From positions 1 through 40,236 of the forward strand of contig JANXXE010000026.1 in assembly GCA_025350815.1 (NCBI GenBank): a stretch of DNA of 40,236 bases. The letters run 5' to 3'. Position 1 is the first letter of the stretch. The number at the start of each line of letters is the position of its first letter. This document shows, piece after piece, positions 33,063 through 40,236 of the stretch. Origin of the DNA: Myxococcales bacterium. Its GTDB lineage: Bacteria; Myxococcota_A; Polyangia; Fen-1088. The position numbers and the translations under genes are program-made. The notes beneath the pieces were generated by a model. It worked only from the letters and a program-made list of their open reading frames with translations. It did no database searches and was not told the origin of the DNA.

Positions 33063-34163
33063 TCAGGCGCCAAGCGCGGCGAGTCGTTCGGACACAAAGG
33101 CCGCCAGGCGATCTTCGAGGATGGCGACTCGCGCGGCGCGCACGAGATCCAAGTAGTGCCGAAGGTTGTGCACCGTCGCCAGCCGGTAGTACAGCAGCTC
33201 CTTGGCGTGGAACAGGTGCGATACATAGGCCCGGCTGTAGGAACGGCAGCATTCGCAGGGGCAGCCCTCCTGGACGGGGGCCCCGTCGGTGCGGAAACGG
33301 GCGTTCGCGATGTTCAGGCGTCCGGCCGAGACGAAAAGCTGCCCGTTGCGCGCGTTGCGCGTCGGCATCACACAGTCGAACATGTCGACGCCCGACGCGA
33401 TCGCAGACAGAAGGTCGACGGGCGTCCCGACACCCATCAAATAGCGCGGTCGGTCCGCCGGCATTCGCGGGGCGATGGCCTCGACCACACGGTGCATGAC
33501 GTCGGGCGGCTCGCCGACACCCAGGCCACCCAGAGCCAGACCGTCGAACGGCAACACCTGCATCGCCTCCAGGTGTCCGAGCCGCAGGTCGATGTCCGTC
33601 CCGCCCTGCACGATGCCGAAGCGCAACTGCCCGACCGCGGCTGGGGCCGCCACACACCGGTGCGCCCAGCGTGTGGTGCGCTCCATCGCGGCCCGGATCG
33701 TCGCGACGGGCGCGTCCGCCGGCGGGCATTCGTCGAAAGCCATGGCGATGTCGCTGCCCAGCGCCGCCTGGATTTGCATGGCGCTTTCTGGTGTCAGCCG
33801 CTGTGCGCTGCCGTCGATATGCGACTGAAATGTAACCCCGTCCTCGTCGATTGTGCGACGGCCAGCCAGGCTGAAGATCTGGAAGCCCCCTGAATCCGTC
33901 AAGACTGCGCGCGGCCAGGCCATGAAGCGGTGCAGACCGCCGGCTTGCCGAATCAACTCGGCGCCCGGGCGCAACGCCAGGTGGTAGGTGTTGCCCAGGA
34001 TCACCTGGGCATCAAGCGCCATCAAGTCGGCGGACGACAGGGCCTTCACCGTCGCGGCCGTGCCAACGGGCATGAAAACCGGCGTCTGGATCGGACCGTG
34101 CGAGGTTTGCAGAACACCGGCGCGCGCGCGGCCCGACCGCGCCACCACCGAAAAGGCGGTCAT
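33063..34163 (-). CDS. tgt: Queuine tRNA-ribosyltransferase
   Basis: This enzyme swaps guanine-34 of GUN-anticodon tRNAs for preQ1 in queuosine synthesis. ATG at 34163 overlaps the queA stop (ATGA) and gives 366 residues; the open frame above it belongs to queA on another frame. Conserved features: 'LTDSGGFQIFSL' (catalytic Asp, D90), 'FGIVQGG', 'LALGGLGVGEP', 'MGVGTPVDLLSAIASGVDMFDCVMPTRNARNG' (nucleophile Asp in MFDC), and zinc ligands 'CPCECCRSYSRAYVSHLFHAKE'. All catalytic residues are intact. The gene downstream in function (queA) lies immediately upstream and is interrupted, so the pathway may stop at preQ1-tRNA unless that lesion is bypassed. Confidence 0.96.
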   Translation of the reverse strand: MTAFSVVARSGRARAGVLQTSHGPIQTPVFMPVGTAATVKALSSADLMALDAQVILGNTYHLALRPGAELIRQAGGLHRFMAWPRAVLTDSGGFQIFSLAGRRTIDEDGVTFQSHIDGSAQRLTPESAMQIQAALGSDIAMAFDECPPADAPVATIRAAMERTTRWAHRCVAAPAAVGQLRFGIVQGGTDIDLRLGHLEAMQVLPFDGLALGGLGVGEPPDVMHRVVEAIAPRMPADRPRYLMGVGTPVDLLSAIASGVDMFDCVMPTRNARNGQLFVSAGRLNIANARFRTDGAPVQEGCPCECCRSYSRAYVSHLFHAKELLYYRLATVHNLRHYLDLVRAARVAILEDRLAAFVSERLAALGA

Positions 34164-35284
34164 GGCTGCTGGCCCCTGATGAACATCGCGTCTCCGTAGC
34201 TGTAAAATCGATAGCCCGCGCGAACCGCCTCGGCGTAGGCCGACAACACCTGTTCGCGCCCGGCGAACGCGGCCACCAGCATCAGCAGGGTCGATCGCGG
34301 CAAGTGAAAGTTGGTCACCAGATCCGTCACGACGGAAAAGCGCGAGCCTGGACGCACGAACAAGGTCGTGTCGCCCGAACCCGCGCGAACCTCGCCGTCG
34401 ACCGCGGCACTTTCGAGGGCCCGCACCACCGTTGTACCAACGGCCACAATCGGTCGTCCTTCGCGGCGCGCGCGCGCCACGGCCGCCGCGGTGTCCTCGG
34501 GAACGCTGTAGGACTCGGCGTCCATCTTGTGCGCGGTCAGATCCTGCACCTCGATGGGACGGAAGGTGCCCGGCCCCACGTGCAGAGTCAGCCGTGCGAC
34601 TTCGTGACCCGCGGCGACAACCGCACGCAGCAAATCGTCGGTGAAGTGCAGGCCGGCGGTCGGGGCCGCCACGGCCCCCGGATGACGCGCATAGACCGTC
34701 TGGTAGCGGACTCGATCCTCCACCTGCGCGGCGCGTTTTTCGGCGTCCGCGACGGTTGGTTCTCGACGGCGCGCGGATTCGATGTATGGTGGTAATGGAA
34801 TGACGCCTACGTTTTCTAACAGCCCTAAAAGCCCAGAGCTGCCTGATCCCGCGAAGCGAAGCTGGCACAGGCCGCGCTCGCCGCGGGCAAGAATCACGGC
34901 CGTGGCGGGCGCGCCGAAGGTCAGGCGGGCGCCCGCAGGCGTGCCTGCCATCCCACGCGCCAGGGCTTCCCAGTCCTCCGACCAGGTCATCCCCGCTTCT
35001 GTCACCGGACCCGCCGGTGCAGGCGGCAGCCTCCGGAGCAGCAGCAATTCGATCGCGCCGCCGGTGGGCTAGGTCCCGAACAGCCGCGCGGGAATCACGC
35101 GGGTGTCGTTGAGCACGACAAGAGAATGCGGCCGCAGCAGGCCCGGCAGGTCGCGAAAGATCTCGTGCCGAATGGGTGCGCCATCACGGGGCAGCAGCAG
35201 CAAGCGGGACGCATCGCGGACATCGGCCGGGTGGGTCGCAATCAACGCCGGGGGCAATTCGTAGTGAAAATCGTCGGTTCGCAG
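34160..35284 (-). pseudogene. queA: S-adenosylmethionine:tRNA ribosyltransferase-isomerase, interrupted by in-frame TAG
   Basis: QueA converts preQ1-tRNA to epoxyqueuosine. The whole family sequence is present in one frame, from 'DDFHYELPPALIATHP' through 'PHSLVVLNDTRVIPARLFG' and 'TGGAIELLLLRR' to 'LVTNFHLPRSTLLML' and 'FYSYGDAMFIRG'. One in-frame TAG (35071 to 35069) breaks it: 'RLFGT', stop, 'PTGGAIE', where homologues have Lys (E. coli 'RLFGRKASGGKIE'). The start is also abnormal. The family opening 'MRTDDFHYELP' would need CTG at 35284 (AAAGGA ten bases upstream); the first usual start is TTG at 35257, nine codons later. An upstream TAA rules out ATG or GTG. No other damage is visible. 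It may be a recent pseudogene, a sequencing error (AAG to TAG), or amber readthrough. Confidence 0.85.
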
Positions 35285-35310
35285 GTAAAAATCGTCCTTT
35301 GAGTCGCAGA

Positions 35311-36036
35311 ATGCCTGCCATTACTTCTAAATCAAGCGAAGATGTGCGACGGTCTGCATCCGTGGTGCGTACATCAGAAAATTTCCTGGAGCTGGTCCTG
35401 GCGGGCGCGAAGGATTTCCTCGCGGGCTACGATGCCACCTTCGAATTCGGCGGGGTGTTTTGCCCGACGCGCAGGAAGGTCGCTGTCGGCTCGCCTCTAA
35501 CGGTGCGCGTGCGCCTTGGGCGCCGACAACCACCCGTGGTGCTGCTGGGGCGCGTGGCCTGGCGACGCCCGGGTCGGCACCTCGAAAAGATTCGCGCAGG
35601 CATCGCGGTTGAGTTCCTGGCGTCTGAACAGTCCAAGGCCGAGTACCTGCTGAATCTCGGCCGCGCGGGCAGCGCCCTCAAGAGCCGCCGCCGCCACGAG
35701 CGCCTGCCCGTGGACCTGCCCGTCAACATCCACGTCCCGGGCTCGGCCACCGGGCTGCTGGCGCGCCTGCGCGACGTCGGACGCGGGGGCGCCGCCCTGA
35801 CCAGCCTGGAGCCGATTCCGGGCGACATCGATCTGGTTCTCGAGGTTTCGCCTCCGGGCGCCCAGGTGGCGATGGAATTTTCGGCCCGCGTGGCCTGGAG
35901 CCGCGCTGGCGAGCATGACATCGGCACGGGCGTCGAATGGCGCGCCCGCGACGCCGGTGGCGCCCGACGTATCAAGGAAATGGTGCGCCGCCTGGCCGCG
36001 CTGTCCCCGCACGAGCCGCCCGTCCCGACGGTCTAG
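35311..36036 (+). CDS. Two-domain PilZ protein
   Basis: ATG at 35311 gives 241 residues with two PilZ-like domains. The N-terminal one (about 25-120: 'NFLELVLAGAKDFLAGYDAT', 'VGSPLTVRVRL', 'RAGIAVEFLASEQS') resembles the TIGR02266-type PilZ domain described in Myxococcus and lacks the RxxxR motif. The C-terminal one (about 128-225) has 'RRRHERLPVDLPV' as RxxxR, but the second box is 'DVGRGGAAL', where the usual Ser is Gly. c-di-GMP binding is therefore likely weakened. The protein probably acts as an adaptor or sensor in surface behaviour. It diverges from queA: its ATG is 26 bases from the CTG that could start queA. It ends 18 bases before convergent bamB. Confidence 0.8.
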   Translation: MPAITSKSSEDVRRSASVVRTSENFLELVLAGAKDFLAGYDATFEFGGVFCPTRRKVAVGSPLTVRVRLGRRQPPVVLLGRVAWRRPGRHLEKIRAGIAVEFLASEQSKAEYLLNLGRAGSALKSRRRHERLPVDLPVNIHVPGSATGLLARLRDVGRGGAALTSLEPIPGDIDLVLEVSPPGAQVAMEFSARVAWSRAGEHDIGTGVEWRARDAGGARRIKEMVRRLAALSPHEPPVPTV

Positions 36037-36053
36037 GCCGGCGGACATTCGCC

Positions 36054-37217
36054 CTACTGCAACAGGTCGAGGCCGTACAGTGTTCCGCTGTTGGCCAGCA
36101 CGTACAGGCCCTTGCCGTCGGGATCAAGCACGGGACCTGCACACATGCCTCGGCCGGGATTGAAGGTCTGAAGCAGCCTTCCCGTCGCACGGTCGACGAT
36201 GTACAGGCCCGAACGGCTACCCGAAAAGATCAGAAAGGGTCCCGAAGCCACGGGGGTGGTCAAATCGCCCGCGGCGGCGAGCCCCTGTCGCCACAAGATC
36301 TGCCCCTCCGCCGAAACCGACGCCAGCCCGTCGCGCGGGGCGGCCACGTACAAGCGATCACCGAGGACGGCCACCGCGCCTGCGCCTTCGATGCCGATGC
36401 GCCACTTGGGATCGCCGTTGCGAGGGGCCAGTCCGTACAACCCACCCGAGTACGACGATGCGACGAGGACATCCTTCAAGAACGTGGGCGTGGAATCGAC
36501 GTCAACGAATTGCTCGGACGCCGAAGCGAGCGATCGGGCCCACAACACCTCGCCATTGGCCGCCTGCAACGCCACCAGAAATCCGTCGGAGAAGCCGCTG
36601 TACAGAATGCCGTCACGCAGGCGCGGGCCGGCGTGGCCGTGGATTGTGAAGCCCTCGGGCGCCTCGCGGTCGTACTGCCAGCGGTGGCGACCGGTGTGCG
36701 CTTCGAGCGAAAAGATCCGGTCGGTCGCGGTCGCCACGTAGACCGCGTTCGCGCCCACCTCGGGCTGCCGCTCGATCGCGCCCTTGGCCTTGTAGGACCA
36801 GCGGATGGCGCCGTTCGGATCCACCGCGTAAAAGGACCCATCGTCGGTGCCAACGTAGACGTGGCCCTGCAGATCATCGAAACGGGCCTCGCTGTCGATG
36901 GACCCAGACACCGGGGTGGACCACAGCACGCGACCGTCGGTGACGTTCACGCCCAGGACGTTGCCGCCGCGCGACCCGATGATGAGGCGCCGGCCGACAA
37001 CCACGCCGCGCGCACACTCTTCGGGCTGGGGCTCGAACAGACCGTGCTCGTGCACGGGGGTTCGCCAGCGCATCTGGACAATGCCCGCCGGGAATTCGCG
37101 GCGCTCAGTGACCGGCCGGCGCGCGGTGGCGTTGGTGCACGCCGCAAGCAATCCCAGAGCCGCGATCCCGGCCAGCGCCCAGGGACGGCAGGTGGCGCCG
37201 GTTGGCAGGACCGTCAC
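36054..37217 (-). CDS. bamB: BamB-like PQQ beta-propeller lipoprotein
   Basis: BamB is the outer-membrane assembly complex lipoprotein that helps BamA insert beta-barrel proteins. The 387-residue product has a signal with lipobox 'GLLAACTN' and eight or so PQQ-type blades: 'GVNVTDGRVLWSTPV', 'YAVDPNGAIRWSYKAKG', 'FSLEAHTGRHRWQYDRE', 'VALQAANGEVLWARSL', 'YGLAPRNGDPKWRIGIEG', 'ASVSAEGQILWRQGL'. The start is GTG at 37217, overlapping the yfgM stop as GTGA. Genes for YfgM, BamB and Der cluster in E. coli as well; here Der is upstream and separated by an inverted gene. Other PQQ-propeller proteins share these repeats, but the neighbourhood supports BamB. Confidence 0.85.
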   Translation of the reverse strand: MTVLPTGATCRPWALAGIAALGLLAACTNATARRPVTERREFPAGIVQMRWRTPVHEHGLFEPQPEECARGVVVGRRLIIGSRGGNVLGVNVTDGRVLWSTPVSGSIDSEARFDDLQGHVYVGTDDGSFYAVDPNGAIRWSYKAKGAIERQPEVGANAVYVATATDRIFSLEAHTGRHRWQYDREAPEGFTIHGHAGPRLRDGILYSGFSDGFLVALQAANGEVLWARSLASASEQFVDVDSTPTFLKDVLVASSYSGGLYGLAPRNGDPKWRIGIEGAGAVAVLGDRLYVAAPRDGLASVSAEGQILWRQGLAAAGDLTTPVASGPFLIFSGSRSGLYIVDRATGRLLQTFNPGRGMCAGPVLDPDGKGLYVLANSGTLYGLDLLQ

Positions 37218-37957
37218 TTCCCTTCGAGCACAGCCAGGCGGTCGTTGATCTCGTCGCGCAGGGTGCTGGTGGGAGACTTGTCGAGGATCTCGTGCAGGAT
37301 CTTCTCGGCGTCCTTGCTGTTGCCCTTCGCGACCAAGATGCGTGCCTTGTCGAACAGCGCACGATCGCCGTAGAAGCTACCGGCGCCCTGCGCCTCGTCA
37401 GCCAGCGCACTAAAAATCCCGAGCGCCTTGTCCTTGTCGCCCGCCGCCTCGTGCGCCATGCCCAGGCCCTCCTGGGCGACGAAGCGCAGACGCTTGTCCA
37501 TCGCGCCAGCCAGTACTTGCTGGTACGTGGCGACTGCGTCGGCGGCCTTGCCCGCCAGCAACTGGAAGCGCGCGCGCAGCAGCAGTCCGTGATTCTTCAG
37601 CGGCGATGACGCGTGCGTGGCGAGAAAAGCGTCCAGCTCCTTGGCGGCCGCGTCTTGACGCTCGGTCTCGGTCTTGAAATGCGGCAAGTCGTCGTCGAAC
37701 TTCGGCGCATCCTTGCCTTCGGTGATGAGACCCGCCATGGCGATCTTTTCGACGCGCGCGAAGGCACGAGACTCGGACGCCTGCCGGCCCTCGACGTAGC
37801 TGCCCGCCACCCAAATCACGCCAATCACCGCGGCCAGCGCGACCGCGCCGATACCTATGCCCTTTTTGCGCGCGGCCAGGGTCGTCCCGGCCTTTGTCCA
37901 GAAGCTGACAAACTGGTCGGGCTGCTTGAGCTGCTTTCTCTCGATCTTCGACGCCAC
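37214..37957 (-). CDS. YfgM-like membrane-anchored TPR protein
   Basis: GTG at 37957 gives 247 residues and fits the promoter TTGACC-17-TATCTC, which ends six bases before it; the longer frame from 38005 is less likely. The protein begins 'MASKIERKQLKQPDQFVSFW', then a single membrane helix ('GIGIGAVALAAVIGVIWVAG') and a periplasmic domain with TPR-like helices ('LLLRARFQLLAGKAADAVATY', 'RFVAQEGLGMAHEAAGDKDKA'). This architecture matches YfgM, an inner-membrane partner of the SecYEG translocon and periplasmic chaperones. It is translationally coupled to bamB, as in E. coli. Assignment is from shape and position; sequence identity to YfgM is likely low. Confidence 0.75.
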   Translation of the reverse strand: MASKIERKQLKQPDQFVSFWTKAGTTLAARKKGIGIGAVALAAVIGVIWVAGSYVEGRQASESRAFARVEKIAMAGLITEGKDAPKFDDDLPHFKTETERQDAAAKELDAFLATHASSPLKNHGLLLRARFQLLAGKAADAVATYQQVLAGAMDKRLRFVAQEGLGMAHEAAGDKDKALGIFSALADEAQGAGSFYGDRALFDKARILVAKGNSKDAEKILHEILDKSPTSTLRDEINDRLAVLEGK

Positions 37958-37963
37958 CGGCAG

Positions 37964-37992
37964 GAGATAACAGAGTGACCCGCCGCGGTCAA
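37964..37992 (-). promoter_or_regulatory. Promoter of the yfgM-bamB pair, leaderless layout
   Basis: Minus strand: TTGACC (37992-37987), 17 bases, TATCTC (37969-37964), six bases to GTG at 37957. No ribosome-binding site precedes the GTG. It lies just upstream of, and divergent from, the outer-membrane protein gene at 38037. Confidence 0.55.
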
Positions 37993-38036
37993 TGTTGCCC
38001 ACCACGAAGACACGACCCGGCAGGCCCCGGCAGCAT

Positions 38037-38630
38037 ATGATGCGCGCACGAATGACCGGACGATGCGCGCGAGCGGCCCGGGCGGGTCTGCCGATACTGT
38101 TGACACTGGTCCTTGGCGGCGTGCCGCGGGTGGCGCCTGCGGCGGACGCCGAGCAGTGGCAAGTCTCGGCGCAGGTGGCCTACGCCTCGGTCCTGGCGGA
38201 CGGGCGGCGCCCACCTGGGGGTCTGGTCGGTGTGGACCTGCAGTATGGGCTGACGGACGCCTGGGCCGCACGGCTGTCGCTGGCCTCGTCGGCCCACCCG
38301 GTGACAGCGGATGCGGGGCGGCCCGGGGGCGCGGTGGGCGCCACCAGCGTGTCGCTGGGGTTGACCTATGCCGTCGATGTCCTGCGCTTCGTTCCGGTCA
38401 TCGAACTGGGCATCGGCCTGCTGGACCTGCGGGGCGCCATCAACAGCCCCCGGCGCGACGTCGGTCTTCAGCTGGGCATTGGCGGTGACTATCTGCTGAC
38501 GCGGGCCTGGGCGGTCGGGCTGATGCTGCGGTACCAGCACTTCCCTTTGCAGGTGGCAGGCCTGACGCCGGGCTTCGAGGGGATCCCCGTGGTGTTCTCT
38601 GTAGGACCCAGGATCAGTTATATTTTCTAA
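38037..38630 (+). CDS. Small outer-membrane beta-barrel protein
   Basis: ATG at 38037 (or 38040/38052) gives 192-197 residues: a positively charged n-region, a hydrophobic core ('GLPILLTLVLGGV'), cleavage near 'VAPAADA', then amphipathic strands with alternating residues ('WQVSAQVAYASVLAD', 'GLVGVDLQYGLTDAW', 'FVPVIELGIGLLDLRG', 'VGLQLGIGGDYLLTR', 'WAVGLMLRYQHFPL') ending in 'GPRISYIF', the terminal Phe of outer-membrane proteins. Eight strands are likely. It points opposite to its neighbours and splits the yfgM-bamB and der-era blocks, as if inserted. No function recognised. Confidence 0.75.
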   Translation: MMRARMTGRCARAARAGLPILLTLVLGGVPRVAPAADAEQWQVSAQVAYASVLADGRRPPGGLVGVDLQYGLTDAWAARLSLASSAHPVTADAGRPGGAVGATSVSLGLTYAVDVLRFVPVIELGIGLLDLRGAINSPRRDVGLQLGIGGDYLLTRAWAVGLMLRYQHFPLQVAGLTPGFEGIPVVFSVGPRISYIF

Positions 38631-38636
38631 ATAGTA

Positions 38637-40106
38637 TCAACGCTTTTCGTCGTCATTCTTGAGGTGAAACTTTCCCTTTTTTCGGTGCGGCCGCAGGGCC
38701 AGCTTGATGGGCGAGCCGGAAAATCCGTAGACCTTGCGCAACTGGTTCGCCAGGTAGCGCCGGTACGGAAGACCGACCGCCTCGGGCACGTTGGTGCTGA
38801 CAAAGAAGGTCGGTGGGCAGATGGCGGCCTGGGTCGCGTAGTACATGCGCACGTGGCGGCCGGCGGACCCCGAGGGCGGCGGACGGTGGGCGATCATTTC
38901 CTCGAAGTGCCGGTTGAGATCCGAGGTTGGAACCCGGCGTGACCATTGCTCGTATACGGTGATGGCCTGCTTGGCGATGTCGGTGACGCCGCGGCCGGTC
39001 GCCGCCGAGGTCAGCAGGAACGGCGCGTAGCCGATGAAGGCCAGTTCCTCGCGGCTGGCCTTCATGCGCTTGTCGATCTCGGCGCGGGGGACCAGGTCGC
39101 TTTTGTTGAAGACGATGACAGCGGCCCGGCCCGATTCCTCGATGAGGCTGGCCAGGCGGGCGTCCTCGGCCGTTGCCCCCTGCTGCGCATCGATGACCAG
39201 GGCGGCCACGTCGGCGCGGGCCAACTGGTCGCGGGCCATCTTGGCGGATACGGCCTCGGTCAGGCTGCTGACAGTCCGGCGGCGGCGCAGGCCGGCTGTG
39301 TCGACCAGGACGAATTCCTGGGCGCCCAGGCGAAAGGCCGTGTCTATGGGATCGCGGGTCGTGCCCGGCTGGTCGTGAACCAGCACGCGATCTTCGCCCA
39401 GCAGGCGGTTGACCAGGGACGACTTGCCAACGTTGGGCTTACCGACGAAGGCCACGCGGATGGGGTGCGACGGCTCGGCGGGGGCAACAGCGTCGGCGTC
39501 GCCGTTTGGCGCCCAGTCCGCCGTCACGCGGGCGTCGCTGCCCAGTTCCGCGATGACCGCGTCCAGCAGGTCGCCCACGCCGCGGCCGTGCGAGGCCGAC
39601 AGGGGGAAGACGGCCTTGAAGCCGAGACCGTACGCGTCCGAGGTTGCCCCTTCCCTTTTGGCCGAGTCGACCTTGTTGACGGCCACCAGCACGGGCTTGC
39701 CGGTCCGGCGCAGCAGATTCGCGACGTCCTCGTCGACCGCGGTGACGCCCTCGGCGGCGTCCAGCACGAAGACCAGTACCGCGCCTTCCTCGACGGCGCG
39801 CAAGGTTTGGGCGCGCATGGCCCCGAGGATGCCCTCGGCAGAGGGATCCAGGCCGCCCGTGTCGACGACGCGAAAATGCGCCCGGTCCCAGTTGCACAGG
39901 CCATAGCGGCGATCGCGGGTCACCCCGGGGACGTCCTCGACCAGGGCCGGCCGCCCGCCGACCAGGCGGTTGAACAGCGACGACTTGCCGACGTTGGGGC
40001 GGCCAATCAGCGCGACGATGGGCAGGGTTGAATCGGCCTGCGTACGGTGTCGGGGGCGGCCACGCGGGGGCCGGGGTCCAGGCGCGGATTTATTGCGTCG
40101 GGGCAC
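38637..40106 (-). CDS. der: Ribosome-assembly GTPase Der (EngA)
   Basis: Der has two tandem G domains and a KH-like domain and acts in 50S subunit assembly. The 489-residue product has the expected length. G domain 1 (about 27-190): 'GRPNVGKSSLFN', 'DTGGLD', 'NKVD'. G domain 2 (about 217-390): 'GKPNVGKSSLVN', 'DTAGLRRR', 'NKSD'. The C-terminal KH-like domain ends 'YGFSGSPIKLALRPHRKKGK'. The N-terminal 25 residues are a basic, Pro-rich extension. The start is GTG at 40106, three bases after the era stop, so the two GTPase genes are probably one transcript. Its stop lies a few bases from the convergent outer-membrane protein gene. Confidence 0.97.
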   Translation of the reverse strand: MPRRNKSAPGPRPPRGRPRHRTQADSTLPIVALIGRPNVGKSSLFNRLVGGRPALVEDVPGVTRDRRYGLCNWDRAHFRVVDTGGLDPSAEGILGAMRAQTLRAVEEGAVLVFVLDAAEGVTAVDEDVANLLRRTGKPVLVAVNKVDSAKREGATSDAYGLGFKAVFPLSASHGRGVGDLLDAVIAELGSDARVTADWAPNGDADAVAPAEPSHPIRVAFVGKPNVGKSSLVNRLLGEDRVLVHDQPGTTRDPIDTAFRLGAQEFVLVDTAGLRRRRTVSSLTEAVSAKMARDQLARADVAALVIDAQQGATAEDARLASLIEESGRAAVIVFNKSDLVPRAEIDKRMKASREELAFIGYAPFLLTSAATGRGVTDIAKQAITVYEQWSRRVPTSDLNRHFEEMIAHRPPPSGSAGRHVRMYYATQAAICPPTFFVSTNVPEAVGLPYRRYLANQLRKVYGFSGSPIKLALRPHRKKGKFHLKNDDEKR

Positions 40107-40109
40107 AGG

Positions 40110-40236
40110 TCAGCGCCTTTCGTAGCCGAGGCGCGCCAGATCGTAGGGCGATTCGGTCCAATCGGAGGCGACCTTGACCTGCAGGCGCAGGTGCACCGGC
40201 CGGCCGACCAGAGTCGTGATCTCGGCGCGCGCCGAG
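40110..40236 (-). CDS. era: GTPase Era, C-terminal KH domain (3' part)
   Basis: Era binds 16S rRNA and 30S subunits and is essential for ribosome assembly. Reading on the minus strand from the right edge, an open frame gives 'ARAEITTLVGRPVHLRLQVK' and 'VASDWTESPYDLARLGYERR', then TGA (40112-40110). This is the last part of the Era KH domain, where homologues read roughly 'LWVKV..DW..d...L..lGY'. The G domain and the start lie beyond the window. It is immediately upstream of der. Confidence 0.9.
   Translation of the reverse strand, partial: SARAEITTLVGRPVHLRLQVKVASDWTESPYDLARLGYERR

Noticed and set aside
34164-34868. Upstream extension of tgt to 34868
   Set aside because: The region codes for queA in another frame; the ATGA overlap with queA marks the true tgt start.

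Overview
The window is a GC-rich, gene-dense bacterial chromosome segment. It most likely comes from the Myxococcota or a close deltaproteobacterial relative. Pointers are the linked Hanks-type Ser/Thr kinase, PP2C phosphatase and FHA genes, two PilZ genes (one two-domain type), many predicted lipoproteins and outer-membrane proteins with Pro/Ala-rich linkers, a C-terminal Cys-hydrophobic-Arg tail resembling MYXO-CTERM, and a PilY1-like protein. The taxonomy is inference; no rRNA gene is present.

Layout. 1-6.7 kb: the 3' part of a surface beta-propeller protein, an XPB-type helicase overlapping a Bax1/DUF790 nuclease gene (a DNA-repair pair known mainly from archaea), and convergent to them a PrkA-type AAA serine kinase. 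6.8-11.9 kb: an MlaC-like periplasmic protein, an unknown exported protein and a large PilY1-like protein with a von Willebrand A domain. 11.9-17.3 kb (minus strand): glutaredoxin-domain lipoprotein, outer-membrane protein, TyrA, unknown exported protein and AroA, most of them overlapping or abutting, preceded by an unknown secreted protein. 17.3-26.5 kb: a signalling region with an FHA protein fused to an apparently dead CpaF-like secretion ATPase, a SMI1/KNR4-TPR protein, a zinc-ribbon double-FHA protein, a PP2C phosphatase and a zinc-ribbon Ser/Thr kinase. A lipoprotein and a zinc-phospholipase-like exported protein lie between them on the other strand.

26.5-40.2 kb: mainly housekeeping genes. 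These are LepA and LepB with an upstream ribbon-helix-helix protein, a lipoprotein with calcium-loop-like repeats, PilZ, tRNA-Met(CAU), a rhomboid protease, DUF507, ElbB, Tgt, an interrupted queA, a second PilZ protein, BamB and YfgM, an outer-membrane protein, Der and the 3' end of Era.

The most unusual observations are: (1) the FHA/pseudo-CpaF fusion, which lost the Walker A lysine and the His-box but kept the rest of the fold; (2) queA, intact in sequence but split by one in-frame TAG and apparently lacking a normal start codon; (3) a recurring promoter layout with the -10 box six or seven bases before the start codon at no fewer than five genes, which predicts leaderless mRNAs; and (4) the bacterial XPB-Bax1 pair. 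No CRISPR array, insertion sequence, prophage or integron was seen.
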